From the NCBI RefSeq assembly GCF_000236905.1, contig NC_016520.1, forward strand, positions 992,001 through 1,056,000: a stretch of 64,000 nucleotides of DNA. Direction: 5' to 3'. Positions within the stretch are counted from its first letter, which is position 1. Every line of letters begins with the position of its first letter. The notes below the pieces were generated by a model. It was not told the origin of the DNA and did no database searches. It worked only from the letters and a program-made list of their open reading frames with translations. Source of the DNA: Tetrapisispora phaffii CBS 4417. Its lineage: Eukaryota; Ascomycota; Saccharomycetes; Saccharomycetales; Saccharomycetaceae. The position numbers and the translations under genes were made by a program. This document shows positions 30,431 through 42,700 of this stretch, in pieces.

Positions 30431-31982
30431 TTTTTTAATTGATATGTGTATTCTGTGTTTATTTTATTTTTATTTTTCCTTTTTTTTTCAGTGGAACTTT
30501 TTAACTTGAATAATAATTTGAAATTAAAAAATATCAACAATCGATTTAAGAAGTGACCTATTGTTTAGCAAAAAAAAGTATTGTTCTTACAATATAAAAT
30601 GAAATTGAAGAAGAAAAAAATTCAGAGAATCTAGTCTTATTTGATTGTAGCTCTTTTTTAAAAAAAAATGATAGGGTTAATCTAAAGGGAATAAAAGAGC
30701 AATCAGAAAGATAATTATTTTAACCAATACAAGTTTTAATAGAAAATAAAGTAAAATACCTTTTCTAAAATGAATATTTCCACTAAATTGGAACTATAAG
30801 AATCTATTCGTTATTAATAGATAGTTGATAATTGGGCTTAATTAAAGTAAATTATAAACTATTAAAGCTTTCCTAGTATTAAGTTTTGATATTGTCAAAT
30901 AATTTAGCTTCCTTCCCTTGCAATCTTAGACTGAAGATTCCAATCACATATGGAGACTTAATATAATCTAACTTCTATACTGTAGAGTGATAGAAATAAG
31001 TTATTACTGTTATTGCCACTACCATAGGAAGGAAGAAGATGCGGAAACATACATACAATACAATACGGTGTTGTAATTAGTTGGTTTAGCCAAGGGAGTT
31101 GCACTGGAGTGGAGTGGGAAGAAGGGGAGGAGGGCGTGCAGAGAAAGTAAGATTTTGTGATATTTACTCTGGAGGTAAAAGCTATCATGATGAACGACCA
31201 GCCAATACTTAACCAAAATAGTGAGCGTTAAAGAATGATTTTCATTGGTTCAAAAATTTGGTGGAAAAAAATAGTGTTATTGCAATTTCTGACAGGGTAA
31301 CAGTATCTTGGTTTAAATAATCTTTAGTTTCAAGCAATAAACCTTGTTGAGGATATTTGTGGATATTTGAGGGTGCACATTATTTTCATGCGGAAAGTTT
31401 TTTCAATGGATTTTTGAGATTTTACTAAAGAGTTGTACTGTATCTTCATTGTTAGTTATTGTTTTTCATAAACCATGACTTCATTTTCAGCTATTTAATT
31501 GATAAACAATTACTGTGGAGAAACAAGCGTGGAACCAGCAACAGGTTCAATCGTGTTGACGTTAACTGGGTGGTTAAGTTGTTCGTTAGTGTTCATAATT
31601 AGTAGGTAAGGATTTAATATTTAATCGATTGGTCTTTTATTAGTATATTTAAACAATTTTATATAGAGTTAGATGTCCTCTTAATATATGAGTTTATCTG
31701 ATAGTTGAATGAACATGTGTACGTCTTCATTCATTCTCCTGAGATCGTTAGTACTGTGTCGCATCTCTGTGTCTATCACGTAGCCATGCGTATTGCAATG
31801 AAAAAAAATTTATCTATCCTTTGGAAAATTGTTCTAGAACCTTCTATCCAATTAGTAAGTGAGCAGTTATTTCCGAACTCAAGGTGTCATAAACACTTAG
31901 TTCTCTCGCATACACCACAATAATATTGTTTTTCTATTAATGAATAAATAAAGCAAAATTGTTCCCAGATGAAATATTATGA
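30431..31982. other. intergenic, ATP16 promoter to tRNA-Ser
   Basis: About 1.55 kb. No gene is recognised. A G-rich purine patch at about 31090-31150 contains AGGGG (STRE-like) and contrasts with the AT-rich surroundings. I considered a solo LTR starting TGTTGAC at 31554 but found no target-site duplication. Confidence 0.5.
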
Positions 31983-32064
31983 GGCAACTTGGCCGAGTGG
32001 TTAAGGCGAAAGATTAGAAATCTTTTGGGCTCTGCCCGCGCAGGTTCAAATCCTGCAGTTGTCG
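31983..32064 (+). tRNA. tRNA-Ser (anticodon AGA)
   Basis: An 82-nt class II tRNA, without intron. Acceptor halves GGCAACT (31983-31989) and AGTTGTC (32057-32063) pair with one G-U, and G32064 is the discriminator base. The A box TGGCCGAGTGG is at 31990-32000 and the B box GGTTCAAATCC at 32043-32053. The anticodon stem AAAGA/TCTTT encloses the loop TTAGAAA, giving anticodon AGA at 32016-32018. The long variable arm (about 32026-32040) is typical of serine. It differs from S. cerevisiae tRNA-Ser(AGA) at only a few bases. Confidence 0.97.
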
Positions 32065-32066
32065 TA

Positions 32067-32072
32067 TTTTTT
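32067..32072 (+). terminator. Pol III terminator of tRNA-Ser
   Basis: A run of six T two bases after the tRNA 3' end on the coding strand, the usual RNA polymerase III stop signal. Confidence 0.9.
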
Positions 32073-35000
32073 GGTTTGAGATACATGGTATCTAAATAAT
32101 TCCTAAATGTTTTATTCTACGTGAGTCTTAACTTGCCCGCAGATGATCAAGAATAAAACAATAAATTATATTATTTTTAAATTTAGAAACCCTAGAACTA
32201 CGCAGAAAACCAAATTTGTACAACTAAAAAAAATTCTGGGTTTTTATTGTTTTGTCATTTAAAAGTTGCTTTGTCGAGAATGTAAAAAAATCATTTCCAC
32301 CTCTCATATATAAACAAAACATTATTTTAACAGTCAATATTTTTGTTCTGTCTAAATTGAACAATATAGTAGTATCATTACAAATTCAATTTTCTAAAAG
32401 TTCTATTATCTGCATTACATTTGTTATAAATTTTCATAACAACTCAAATCCCTCTAAAACCGCGTAGAACTCTTTAACAGTTTTACCGTCAATGAGGCAC
32501 AACGGAAGCTCAGAGAGATCTCTGTGCCGAATTTTTGAAAACTGTTTCGATGTTTTTTTATTTTTTTATTTTTATTTTGAAATGAAACGGAAAATAGTTT
32601 TCGTTTCAATATTTCACAGCCAAGCATTGGGAGTAATCGAAACGAACAAAACCCAACTTCAAAAAAAGATTTTAAAGCGTAATCATTTCACGGAGAACAA
32701 ATAAGAAAATTCGAAAAATGCAATGGTGGTGCGCGTTTTCTCAAAGTATATTTTTTAGTAACATCGAGAAGTAAATAACCGGTGTTTCATGCATTATGGT
32801 CACACTACATTAAGCAACAAGAAATTACGAATGAAGTTAAAGATCCGTTCAGGTCAAATCAATTAATTGTATTATTATTAGAGGTTTTTTCAACATACTA
32901 TGCTTGTCAATATTTTTTATTTAAAATTGTCTATTTCAGAAAAATATCTCTAGACAATAGAAAAACACCTACCAATATCAATATTATTTTATACGGTGGC
33001 TTTTAATAACGTGATTTTTTGTACCACAATTCCAAAGCTTCTCATATATATCTCATCAAATCAATAGCATTGCTTCTACTAATCAGGAAGATTTTACAAA
33101 GGTTATTATCATACTAACAAAAACATAGTTAGCAGGAGGATGCTGTGAAAAATTACAACACACTTGGAGGGAAGTTATACCTATTAAGGAAAATCAAAAC
33201 GCACAGAAATGTCCTACTTTACTGCTATACAACTATGGGAAACCATTTACTCGATAAATCATTGACAAGAAACAAATCAAGTTTTTTTTAATGAAATATT
33301 CAAATGCTCAGACGTTGTCAGTTAATAATTACTTATAAAATACTAAAGAGTAACTTTGAAATTATTCTTTACTATTTTTCCGCATCCTTTATTTCAACTT
33401 TAGAGGGCCATGGTGTGATGCATGAACATTCAGAATTATACAATGTATAGAATTTTTGTTTAAACAGAGATATTTTTCGAAGTCAGTTCTTCAAAATCAT
33501 TAACGACATATACATGTCTACGCTAAGAAAAGACTGACATTTTTGTTATTTGTCATTTCAATAATGAAGACTGCTATATATATATTTCTGCCTTACTTTG
33601 TTATTTTTTTGATGTACCAAAAATATGTTATGTATGCTAAACAAAACTTGCAGAAAAAAAGAAATCAGTACGAAAATTATAAAAATAATAATAACAACAG
33701 TACTAATATTGGAGTTTTCCCTTCTAAGACATTCTTTAAATATTTCAGAACCGTATTATTGCAAACCGAACTGTTAGAAATCCATGAAGAAAGAAAAAGA
33801 TAATTATTTACTGCTTCAACAAAATCCAGGAAAATAAAACAATGTAACAAAACAAGTAAGCAAGCAAATATGGTCATGTAGTGGTTAACAATTAGATGTC
33901 AGGTTAATCGTTTTCACTCATTTATTTTATAGTTTTATAATTTTATATGTTTTTGTAATGTCGTTATTTTCAGTTCTTCATACATGGAATGAGATCTAGA
34001 TTTCGAAACGAATAATTTTTTTATTTTTCTTTCTGAAAAACACTCAATTTTACAGGTACAACGACATTTAATTGAGATCAACGTAATAGAAAAAAATTGC
34101 TAACTTCTACACAGATTTGATATTTGCTCTTATATCTCTGTAGAAGAGTACAATTAAATCCGGGCGGAAAAATTTCCAAAAAAGCACTCCATGATGTTGT
34201 TATGTTTTCAGAACGCTTGCGGTTTCTATTTTTGTTGGATTGAAGATAATTATTGATGCTGTTACTTGTATTTTTAATTTTAATTTTACGTTACATATTT
34301 GGTTGTCGGAGATATTTGGTTGTTTTTCTTTCTGTTTTATTGTCATTAGTAGTTTGTTCTTGAAGAAAAGACTGCAGAAAAGTTGTGTTTTTGCCGAATC
34401 TGAAACATATGATGACAATGAAAAGTAGTTGTACGGAGATTTATGATGCATTGCTGGTTTTTTCTTTTTCTTTTTCTTCTTCCCTTCGAAAGTGCAAGCC
34501 AATGCAGTTCAACTCACAACAATTGGTGAGAAGAAACTAACCAGATTATGCATCATAAAATACCCTTTTCGATAATACGGTGAGAGATCGCGCCTGAGAG
34601 GGAATCGATAATTGCATTGAAATTGAAATACTAAGAAAATGTCACATAAGCATGCAAGAAAAGAGAAGAAAAAGAAAAAACAGAAAACACGAACCATCAT
34701 TAATAGCTAAGTTTACTGTGACTTTAGTTGACCAAATTAGAAAAAAAAAAGAAAACATAAAGTTTTGAGTTTTGCGTTGTAAAGAGATTTCACCATTATT
34801 TTATTACCACTGCAAATAATACTGTGATGTTTAAGGAAAGTTCCTGATTAAATCTTACAAATTCCATATTAATTGAATAACAATAAAATAACTCGATGGG
34901 GTTGACAAAGCATGGTGCAATGATATTCTGTTAAGTATGGAATATAATGCCGGCAGTTAATGCAAGAAAAATGGTTACAAGTTGTGGTGGCGGGAAGCAT

Positions 35001-35934
35001 TCTCTTCGAGCGTTCCCACACTGCTCCACTATGTAGTTATATTTGTATCTATAGTTGTATCTGCCTATTGTAACGTAGTTATCTTTCCATTCGTCTAGAG
35101 ATCCATAAAGAAACACATAAAAAACAAACAAACGAAATACAGTTAATGTTTTTTTACAGTGTCTTTCTCGTCATTTCTGTTTAACTGTATGTTCGTTATG
35201 TTTTCTATTGCATCGTTGTTGGTAATTTCCCTAACGTTTTATATAGAATAGTAGCATTTCGCTGCAGTGAGTTTAAAGTACAATAATCTCAGAAAATACT
35301 ATAATGAAGTAGAATTAAAATTTTTTTAAAAAAAAAACAACAAGAAAATGTTCTTGATATATAACAGCCGTAATTATTTATTTATACTTTTGTATAACTA
35401 AATTGTACACATAAAAATATTACTTGAGGAATGCAACATTTTTAATAGTGAATAATATATTTCTTGGAGATAAAAATAGTTAAAATTGACTACAAAAAAA
35501 TTAATAATAAAAAGGAAGAAAAAAGCATATAAATCGATAAGATATCACTCAAATAAGCATTAAATGTTAATTAACATTCTTGAACTAATATTTCCACTTT
35601 CTAGTCACTCACCATTAAATACATTATAAAACTTCATCATACTGATCAATTACTATACAAAGAAAACCTTACAATTTTAACTATCAAACACGCAAGAAAA
35701 ACACATATCTTACTATATTAAAATATTTCGAGCTTTTTAATATTTTATAATATAGTGTTTTTTTTTGTTCTGAAGCATTTAATCTAGTTTATTTTTGAGT
35801 AAAGATTCCATATACTTCTTCTTTTCTTTTTTATTATATTGCATATTATTCAACATTTCTATAACAGAAAATATTTCAAGTATTTAGATTAACAATACTA
35901 ACAAAAATTATAACAACTACATTTTTTCTGAGTT
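32073..35934. other. 3.9-kb gene-poor region upstream of the C2H2 gene
   Basis: No gene with recognisable similarity. Many short frames are present, none with more than about 100 codons. A 79-codon ATG frame at 33564-33803 with an N-terminal hydrophobic stretch and an Asn run is the best small-ORF candidate and is treated under findings. A probable 5' UTR intron (35187-35932) occupies the right end. The left part could include a long regulatory region for the zinc-finger gene. Confidence 0.55.
35187..35932 (+). other. candidate 5' UTR spliceosomal intron of the C2H2 gene
   Basis: A 5' splice site GTATGT at 35187-35192 and a perfect branch sequence TACTAAC at 35896-35902. The first AG after the branch (35931-35932) follows a TTTTTTCT tract and sits two bases before the ATG. 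The frame before the 5' site has an in-frame stop and no ATG in the needed phase, so only a leader intron fits. The 746-nt length is long for yeast but known for leader introns. Confidence 0.42.
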
Positions 35935-37440
35935 ATGTCAGGTACTAATGATAATAATAAAGATAACATCCATTTCGATTATTCTAGTAAAGAAAATAAT
36001 TTAACAGAAAAGGGACAACAACAACAACAAGACAGTGTATATAATTATACGGCATCGGGCAATACAAATTTTAATAGTTACATTAAACAAGATGATAGAG
36101 CTGTAAACGTGACACCGAAATCCAATCCAATTGAACTATCGCCTGCAAATAACTTCAGTAGTTCTACCGGCATAACTAATACACAGAATAATGTCACCAA
36201 TAAAAGTATTTCTCTGCCACCTCTGTCTAGTTTAAATTTCAGTCACATAGCAACTGTACCCAATGAAAATAGGCCTTCAATAGCAGTAGCAGATACAATT
36301 AATCAATCACCACTAAGTCGGAGTCGGCTTTACGATCAGCCAGATCCTCCTCCTCCTATGGCGTCACATATTGGAATTTCTCCAATCATACATAGCCTAC
36401 CGAATGGTGTTTATAATAATGTTAATCATAGTTACTATTTGAATAAACAATTGCCTATCAAGCAATTACCGGGTACTAACCAAAATGTTGCCATTGGATA
36501 CGATCCTAACTATGGACGACAATACAATCAATTAAATAATGTCTATCCAGACAATAAGCTTGGGAATCCTGCTTATGCAATCCAAACTCATGCCGTCATG
36601 ACCAACAATAAAGTTTTTAATGTTAATACTAGTAAACTGACATATGAAGAAACTGGTTATCATCTGCGACAGAATGCAACTGAACAACAATACGTGCCAC
36701 ATGCGAACTATAATAATCCTACTCGTGCATTTACTATGGATAATTCAAATACCGCAAGTAGTATTGGTAATAATGATGTAATTTATCATGGACGTCCTGA
36801 ACTTTCCGCGAGTGTAACAAATCATGAACAAATAGTTCCACAAAATTTACCTAAATTGAACTACTATGATATGAATAAAATAAACAAACAATGTGACAAT
36901 AGCAATAGAGATAATATTGAAAGAGTTCAAGCGATCGAAACCTTTTCCAAGAATATAGTACTTCCAAAACCGGAAATTGGGATCTTACAAAACACCGTCG
37001 CGTATGATAGAAATAATACACTTTCAATGAATTCAGATATAATACAGAGAGCGTCATCTGATTTAGAACCTGGAGTTGTAACAAATAATAATAATACATC
37101 AATTGTTGATTTAACTAAGCTTAATTCAATTACAAAGGATAATGTTTCATTAAGTAAATTGCCTATCACTGACAGGAAAGGTAAAAAGAAGAAAAAGAAA
37201 CGTGCGATTCATCAATGTCCGATCTGTAACAGAGTCACAACCAGATCATATTCACTACATGCACATATGTTAGTTCATACAAAGGATAAACCATTTAAAT
37301 GCGAATGGCAGGATTGTGGGAAAGCATTCAGTATCAAGAGTAATCTAAGTAGACATATGAAAATCCATATCCACAAGCAAAAAAAGCTTAATAAAGAAAC
37401 CAGGGAAACTAATGATACTACTAATAATGATACATACTAA
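35935..37440 (+). CDS. C2H2 zinc-finger transcription factor (Cmr3/YPR015C-like)
   Basis: A 501-residue protein with two C2H2 fingers at its C-terminal end. Finger 1 ligands are Cys428, Cys431, His444 and His448; finger 2 ligands are Cys456, Cys461, His474 and His478. They are joined by a TKDKPFK linker close to the classic TGEKPFK. A run of basic residues (KGKKKKKKR) just before finger 1 may be a nuclear localisation signal. The first 400 residues are disordered, rich in Asn, Ser, Gln and Tyr. The finger pair most resembles the S. cerevisiae Cmr3 (YPR013C) and YPR015C group, from memory; exact orthology is not established. Targets are unknown. Long flanking non-coding regions and a probable leader intron suggest tight regulation. 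Confidence 0.8.
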   Translation: MSGTNDNNKDNIHFDYSSKENNLTEKGQQQQQDSVYNYTASGNTNFNSYIKQDDRAVNVTPKSNPIELSPANNFSSSTGITNTQNNVTNKSISLPPLSSLNFSHIATVPNENRPSIAVADTINQSPLSRSRLYDQPDPPPPMASHIGISPIIHSLPNGVYNNVNHSYYLNKQLPIKQLPGTNQNVAIGYDPNYGRQYNQLNNVYPDNKLGNPAYAIQTHAVMTNNKVFNVNTSKLTYEETGYHLRQNATEQQYVPHANYNNPTRAFTMDNSNTASSIGNNDVIYHGRPELSASVTNHEQIVPQNLPKLNYYDMNKINKQCDNSNRDNIERVQAIETFSKNIVLPKPEIGILQNTVAYDRNNTLSMNSDIIQRASSDLEPGVVTNNNNTSIVDLTKLNSITKDNVSLSKLPITDRKGKKKKKKRAIHQCPICNRVTTRSYSLHAHMLVHTKDKPFKCEWQDCGKAFSIKSNLSRHMKIHIHKQKKLNKETRETNDTTNNDTY

Positions 37441-39789
37441 TAATAACGACTCTAATTCAAAGAAAGAATAATCATGAATGACAACAGACTTTCTTGCATT
37501 TTTTCTTTGAACGGGGAAAAAAGACATTCCAAAAGGAAATATTGACGTACATTAAGTATACTGTAGTGCAATGATTTTTTGAATATTAAACATACCAAAC
37601 GAAAAAATTTGAATTACAACAATCAATACATTATATTATATGTGTAGGTTTTGTTTTCTCTTATGTAAAGAAGGCAAACCAAGTTTGTGAAACAGATATA
37701 TGTACTTGTATAAATATATATAATGAAACATCATTGTAACCATTATACTTTCTTTATTACGAAACGAAGTCTTAGTTGGGTATTTTATTATAGGTCCATC
37801 AGAGTTTCCTCCTTTCAACGTTTCCTCCTGGCTCTTTCTTTCTTTTTTTTTTTTAAACCTGGCGTTTTCTCCTTGGGATTCGGACACATAGTTAAATATT
37901 CCTGCGGGCGAGGAGTAGAGCGTAACGTACCAGCTAAGGGGCAAAGACGCGTGCTTTTGCCTTGTTACTAAACATGCCGGGGTTATAAATGGTGGTTGCT
38001 ACTAACAATGTCTCGAAAGAAATGAACAATGGAGTGACAAGTAGATGTAATACTGAGTAACGAAATATTACAAGTATCAAATAAGAGAAAAGTGTGTAAT
38101 TAATGAAGGATATGAGATTGTATAATTGTCGATAGTCTATTTGTGACACCAATGAGCATATCAATGAATACAGAGTAGATATCAGAGAAACTTGGTATAT
38201 TCGAATTCTATAGAGCAACAGACGCGGATATATATGCATGTGCAGGTGCCTGTATTATAAGGACAGTAGACTGTACCTACCCCATTAATCTGGATGGAAA
38301 GACATAATGGTGAAGAGAAAGCGCAGATTAGAGGAATGCAGCACATTGGTAATTTGCCGTTTTAAGGATAAGAAACAGGAGGTAATTCCCTTTTCCAGAT
38401 AAGTTTGCGAATAAAAAAAACGAAAACCACGACAATAATGCGAGAGAGAGAGAGACGCTCGTACAAACCGAGAAACCGAACGCAAAAAAAGCATTGCCAT
38501 TTTCATTTTTTCGATTTTTTAATTTGCGGATGCTAGAAATTCCGGATATCAACGGAAATAAGAATACAGCATGGCAGATGCTTTAAGGAGGCGTGTGTGA
38601 TGATCTGTGTCTTTCTCTATTCACATCAGCTTCACCCAAACCACTACTAACATGTGAACAAGTTTCTGAATAAGCCCTGTAAGGCAAGCAGTTCTCTGGT
38701 TCGGCTTCGACTTTCCAAAATTGGCAAAACACATTAATTACCCGCATCTGATTGTGGGTTGCTGCAACCGAGAAGTGGGGCCTCTCCCCACCCTACCCAC
38801 CTCCCTCTCTCTCCACCAGTCCCCCTGGGCACCGAAAAAGTGCCCAAAAGAAACATGCAAAATAGATCTAGATAACTCCTGTCCTGTGGTTGTTTCATTG
38901 AGAACTACTAATTCAATTTCTTACATTTCTCCTTTTTATCATGTGGGTTATAGCACAAGCCTATTGCTGTTACGACTGTTACTACTGCAAATTACTGTGT
39001 TCTCCTACTTTGCTTGTCCCTTTTCTTCAAAAATAAAAAATGAGAAAATTTAATTCAATTTGGTTCAGTTTTACAACGAAAAGTGTTTGTTAATGGTTTT
39101 TGTTCATTGAACAGAACAGAGAGACAGACAGACAAGACTAAATCAAATGAAGACAACAGGTATATAATATTATCTATTGCATTATACTGTATTATGTCCC
39201 ATCTTGAGAATGCGCAAATTTCAAGTAACCGCTTCAATTCATCAAAAGCTTTCTCTTTCATTTTCCATTCAGTGAAAATTTTTTTGACTGTTCTTCTTTC
39301 GAAGTCGTTATATATTTATAGTACATTTTACGACGCTCTGTGGTATTGTTGCAATCACAAACCTGTTTACAATTCGTGATTGTTGCTTTGTTAGTGGAAT
39401 AAAACTATTCTGATGTTCAGCTCTTTTTAATTTCTTGACATAGTCATATGCACATTCTTACAAGCCAGTATATTTATATACTTTCTTTCTTTTTTTTTTC
39501 CGGATCGAAAATAAAAGTTAGCACATCAATTTATAATAAATATTTATATGTATTCATTTATATAATATTCGTTTTTTCAATGCTCTTTCTCGTACCTTGT
39601 ATGCAAGTTGTTTTACGATCACTTCTGATTTTTAGCTTTTTTGTCCAGACAAAAGAACAAAAGTTGTAAATGATTCATTATTAATAACTACTCTACCGTA
39701 TATACACGCATATGTTTATTGGCTTATTTTGCTTTAACCAACAGGAAAACATATATGCATATATATATATATAGATAGTGTCTGTTAAT
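37441..39789. other. 2.3-kb upstream region of the EDS1-like gene
   Basis: No gene is recognised. It is a patchwork of AT-rich DNA and GC-richer islands. One island (37890-37985) has AGGGG at 37937-37941 (STRE-like) and ACGCGT at 37947-37952. Another (about 38755-38835) is C-rich with CCCCT at 38822-38826. A GA repeat sits at about 38440-38456. Near the end, a 20-codon upstream ORF (39712-39774) precedes the EDS1-like start. Length and motif content suggest a complex promoter. Confidence 0.55.
39712..39774 (+). promoter_or_regulatory. candidate upstream ORF in the EDS1-like leader
   Basis: An ATG at 39712 opens a 20-codon frame that ends with TAG at 39772-39774, 15 bp before the main ATG. 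It would matter only if transcription starts upstream of 39712, which the sequence cannot show. Confidence 0.35.
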
Positions 39790-42700
39790 ATGGAAAGCTA
39801 CAGAGGTCCGCAAGATGGACACATTCCAAATAACGTAGATGCAAATGGACAAATACCAATCGCAATGGATTCAAATGGAACTTATTCTCAGCCATTCAAT
39901 GTGAATAATATGTACGCAGAAGAACCAGTCCCAAATTATACTCCACAGCAGCAACAACAACAACAACACGCATACTCCAATATACAATTATCATCCACCT
40001 TATCAACAGCCTCAAATAAATTTGAAGATCCTCATTCCTCAGCTCCATCTACATCTAGTATATTATCATCATCAACAACTTCAAAACCAACAAATATCAA
40101 TCCTACGGTTTTGCAGACTTATACCAATGCAAATTTCAATCAGTTCACTTCTACGCAATTTACAAAACAAATTAAGCAACAAATGAGACTATTACCAAAT
40201 CAAACTTATAGACAACAATTCTATCAAGCTGAGCAAAATACAACTAATAATAATAATAACAATAATAATAACGTGATTAATTATCTTACAAATACTCCAA
40301 GCACTTCAAATTATGTAAATGAAAATAAACTTCCATATTTGGCTAACTCAAAATTACTGTTAAAATCCCAATCACAGTCACAACCACAGTCGCAATCGAA
40401 CAATAACGCTTTCATATCAGTAGAAAGTAGAAATGATTCAGCATCGTCAAAAAGTGTATCTCCTTTAGAGTCCATCCCATTACAGAAAAATGATTTAAAA
40501 CCTTATGATAACCCAAGATCTGCAAAGAAAAGAGTCTCAAGAGCTTGTGATCATTGTAGGAAAAGAAAGATTAAATGTGATGAAAAAAGGGATCCAAATA
40601 CAAATAAGTGTTCAAATTGTATTAAATATAACTCTGAGTGTACTTTCAAAAATTGGGAACAAAATGATGCTATTGCTGCTGCTAACTCAATACAACGGTC
40701 CACTATTAAACAAGAGCCACACGGAGTTCATAAAATTAAAAAAAATACAAAAGTAGAAGATATTTCTCCAGTATCATATTCTTCACCAGATACCACTTCA
40801 AAGTCAAGTGTATCAAAAATTGAACGAATCGAGAAAAAAGTTTCTTTATTGTCGGAACACATTGGTAGAATTGAAGATTTATTAATTAAAATATCTGAAC
40901 AAAATTCAAAAAATAATGATAGAAAAGATGGTTCAAATGAAATCCAAGAAGAGGTATTAGCAAAAACAAGTCATGATCTTTCACAATTTAAAAAAGAAGG
41001 TAAATATGGCTTGAAAGAAAATTATACATTAAAAAGTAATAGCTCAAAACTTTATAGTACTTCATTATTAACAACTCAAAAATTAATGTGGATGATATAT
41101 ACTCTTTCAAGAGGAAGAAAAATTAAAGAATCAAAAGCTGAAGAAATAATAAAACCCATAAAAGATATGTTATCAATATCATTAAAATGGTACGTTTTAC
41201 AATCTAAAAAATTAATGGATTTTAGTTCTCCCTTCACAGTCGATAATAAGTCATGTTTGAGTCCTTTGCCTCCAAAGGAACAATGTAAAAGATTATTGGA
41301 GAATTTTAGAGCCACGGCATTATCGCATATCGCAAGTATTATTGGTTTGGACGAATGTTTAGAGATTGCTGATAAATATTATAATACTCCAGAAGGTAGA
41401 CACAAATTATCATATTCAGAACTACTTTTGTTAAATATTTGTATTTGTTCTGGTGCATCAATCACTCAAATGATGAAAACTAGTGATTACTATTTAAGAA
41501 AGGATAAGTTCAATCCAAATAAAACTGAATTAAAAATAATTGAAAGTAATTGTTTATTGAACTCAATGTATTATTACAACAAAGTCACTATATTAAATGA
41601 AGGTATTAAAACTTTACAAGCATTGCTATTATTGAGTAGTTATTTACAGACAAATGTCAACATTGAAGTTGCGTTGGCAGTTTTGGAAACTGCAATCAGA
41701 TATGTCATAAAGATGGGTTTAAATAAACAGTCCTACTATGACAATATATACATCGAAGATGTTATGACTGCACGTAGTATTCTATGGCGTTGTTACTCTA
41801 AGGATAAATCATTTGCCCTAATGTTGAATAAGCCTCCTTTATTAAGACCCACTGATTTCGATATATCCCCTAAAACTACTTATCTTAATGTTATTAAAGA
41901 ATTGATTGGTAGAAAAGGTTCTCAAAGAGATATGGAAGAGATGTCAAACATTGATAATGTGGAGGATGCTTTAAACTTTATTATTAGATACTCCGAATAC
42001 GTTCCGTTATTTATTTCTTATTATGCTACAATGTTAACTGAAATTGAAACCAGTATATATTTAGAATGTTTTTCAGTTGATAGTTTTGCAAACAAAGGTT
42101 TTGGACAAAATTTAGAAACCATTTTAAAATTACGTTCTTCTTTAATTGATTGGGAAGATGGCTTGCACCCTTGTATTAGTGTTAAAAGTTACAAACAATG
42201 TTTATCAGCACTATATGTTCAAACTTTCGATGGTAATCCTGCTCTTTACTTCGAAGTGGCATGTTTCCGTGTATTAGGGTGCCATTTCCATTATTATTAT
42301 TTAAGAGTTATGCTAGGTTTACTTGGCACCTCTTATTTAATTAATAACGAAGACCTATTGCTAGAATCTAATTATGATATTCTGGCACTTTATAACTTAT
42401 TCAGAAATGATTCCCTACAGTGCAGTATTAGAATGTTAGAATTATTCCAAACATTTGACTATCAACCATATGTTAATGACGAAATAGCATACTATTTCCT
42501 CACTGGTGTTTATGTGATTTTATTTTACATTGTAGAACATAGCGGTGACAGAACTAATGATAAGGTATTACAATTAATAAACCTATTTGAAGTTACACAT
42601 GCTCATATAATAGGTGAAAATCAAGAATCATTAACCAGTGATAACATGAAGTGGAATGTGGGTTTGTTCTTTTATACGTACATTTTGCAACAATTACTGA

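Noticed and set aside
31541..31560. Second tRNA suggested by GGTTCAATC near 31544
   Set aside because: The B box lacks its final C and there is no A box or acceptor stem upstream.
31554..31920. Possible solo LTR upstream of tRNA-Ser (TGTTGAC start, CACA end, about 365 bp)
   Set aside because: Length and position near a tRNA fit, but I found no 5-bp target-site duplication, no clear inverted termini and no similarity to known yeast LTRs.
38597..38670. Box C/D snoRNA-like arrangement (GTGATGA then CTGA about 65 nt later)
   Set aside because: No terminal stem flanks the boxes and I cannot show an rRNA-complementary guide.
38721..39053. 110-codon frame upstream of the EDS1-like gene
   Set aside because: Crosses a C-rich island and an AT-rich tail with no consistent composition and no recognisable similarity.
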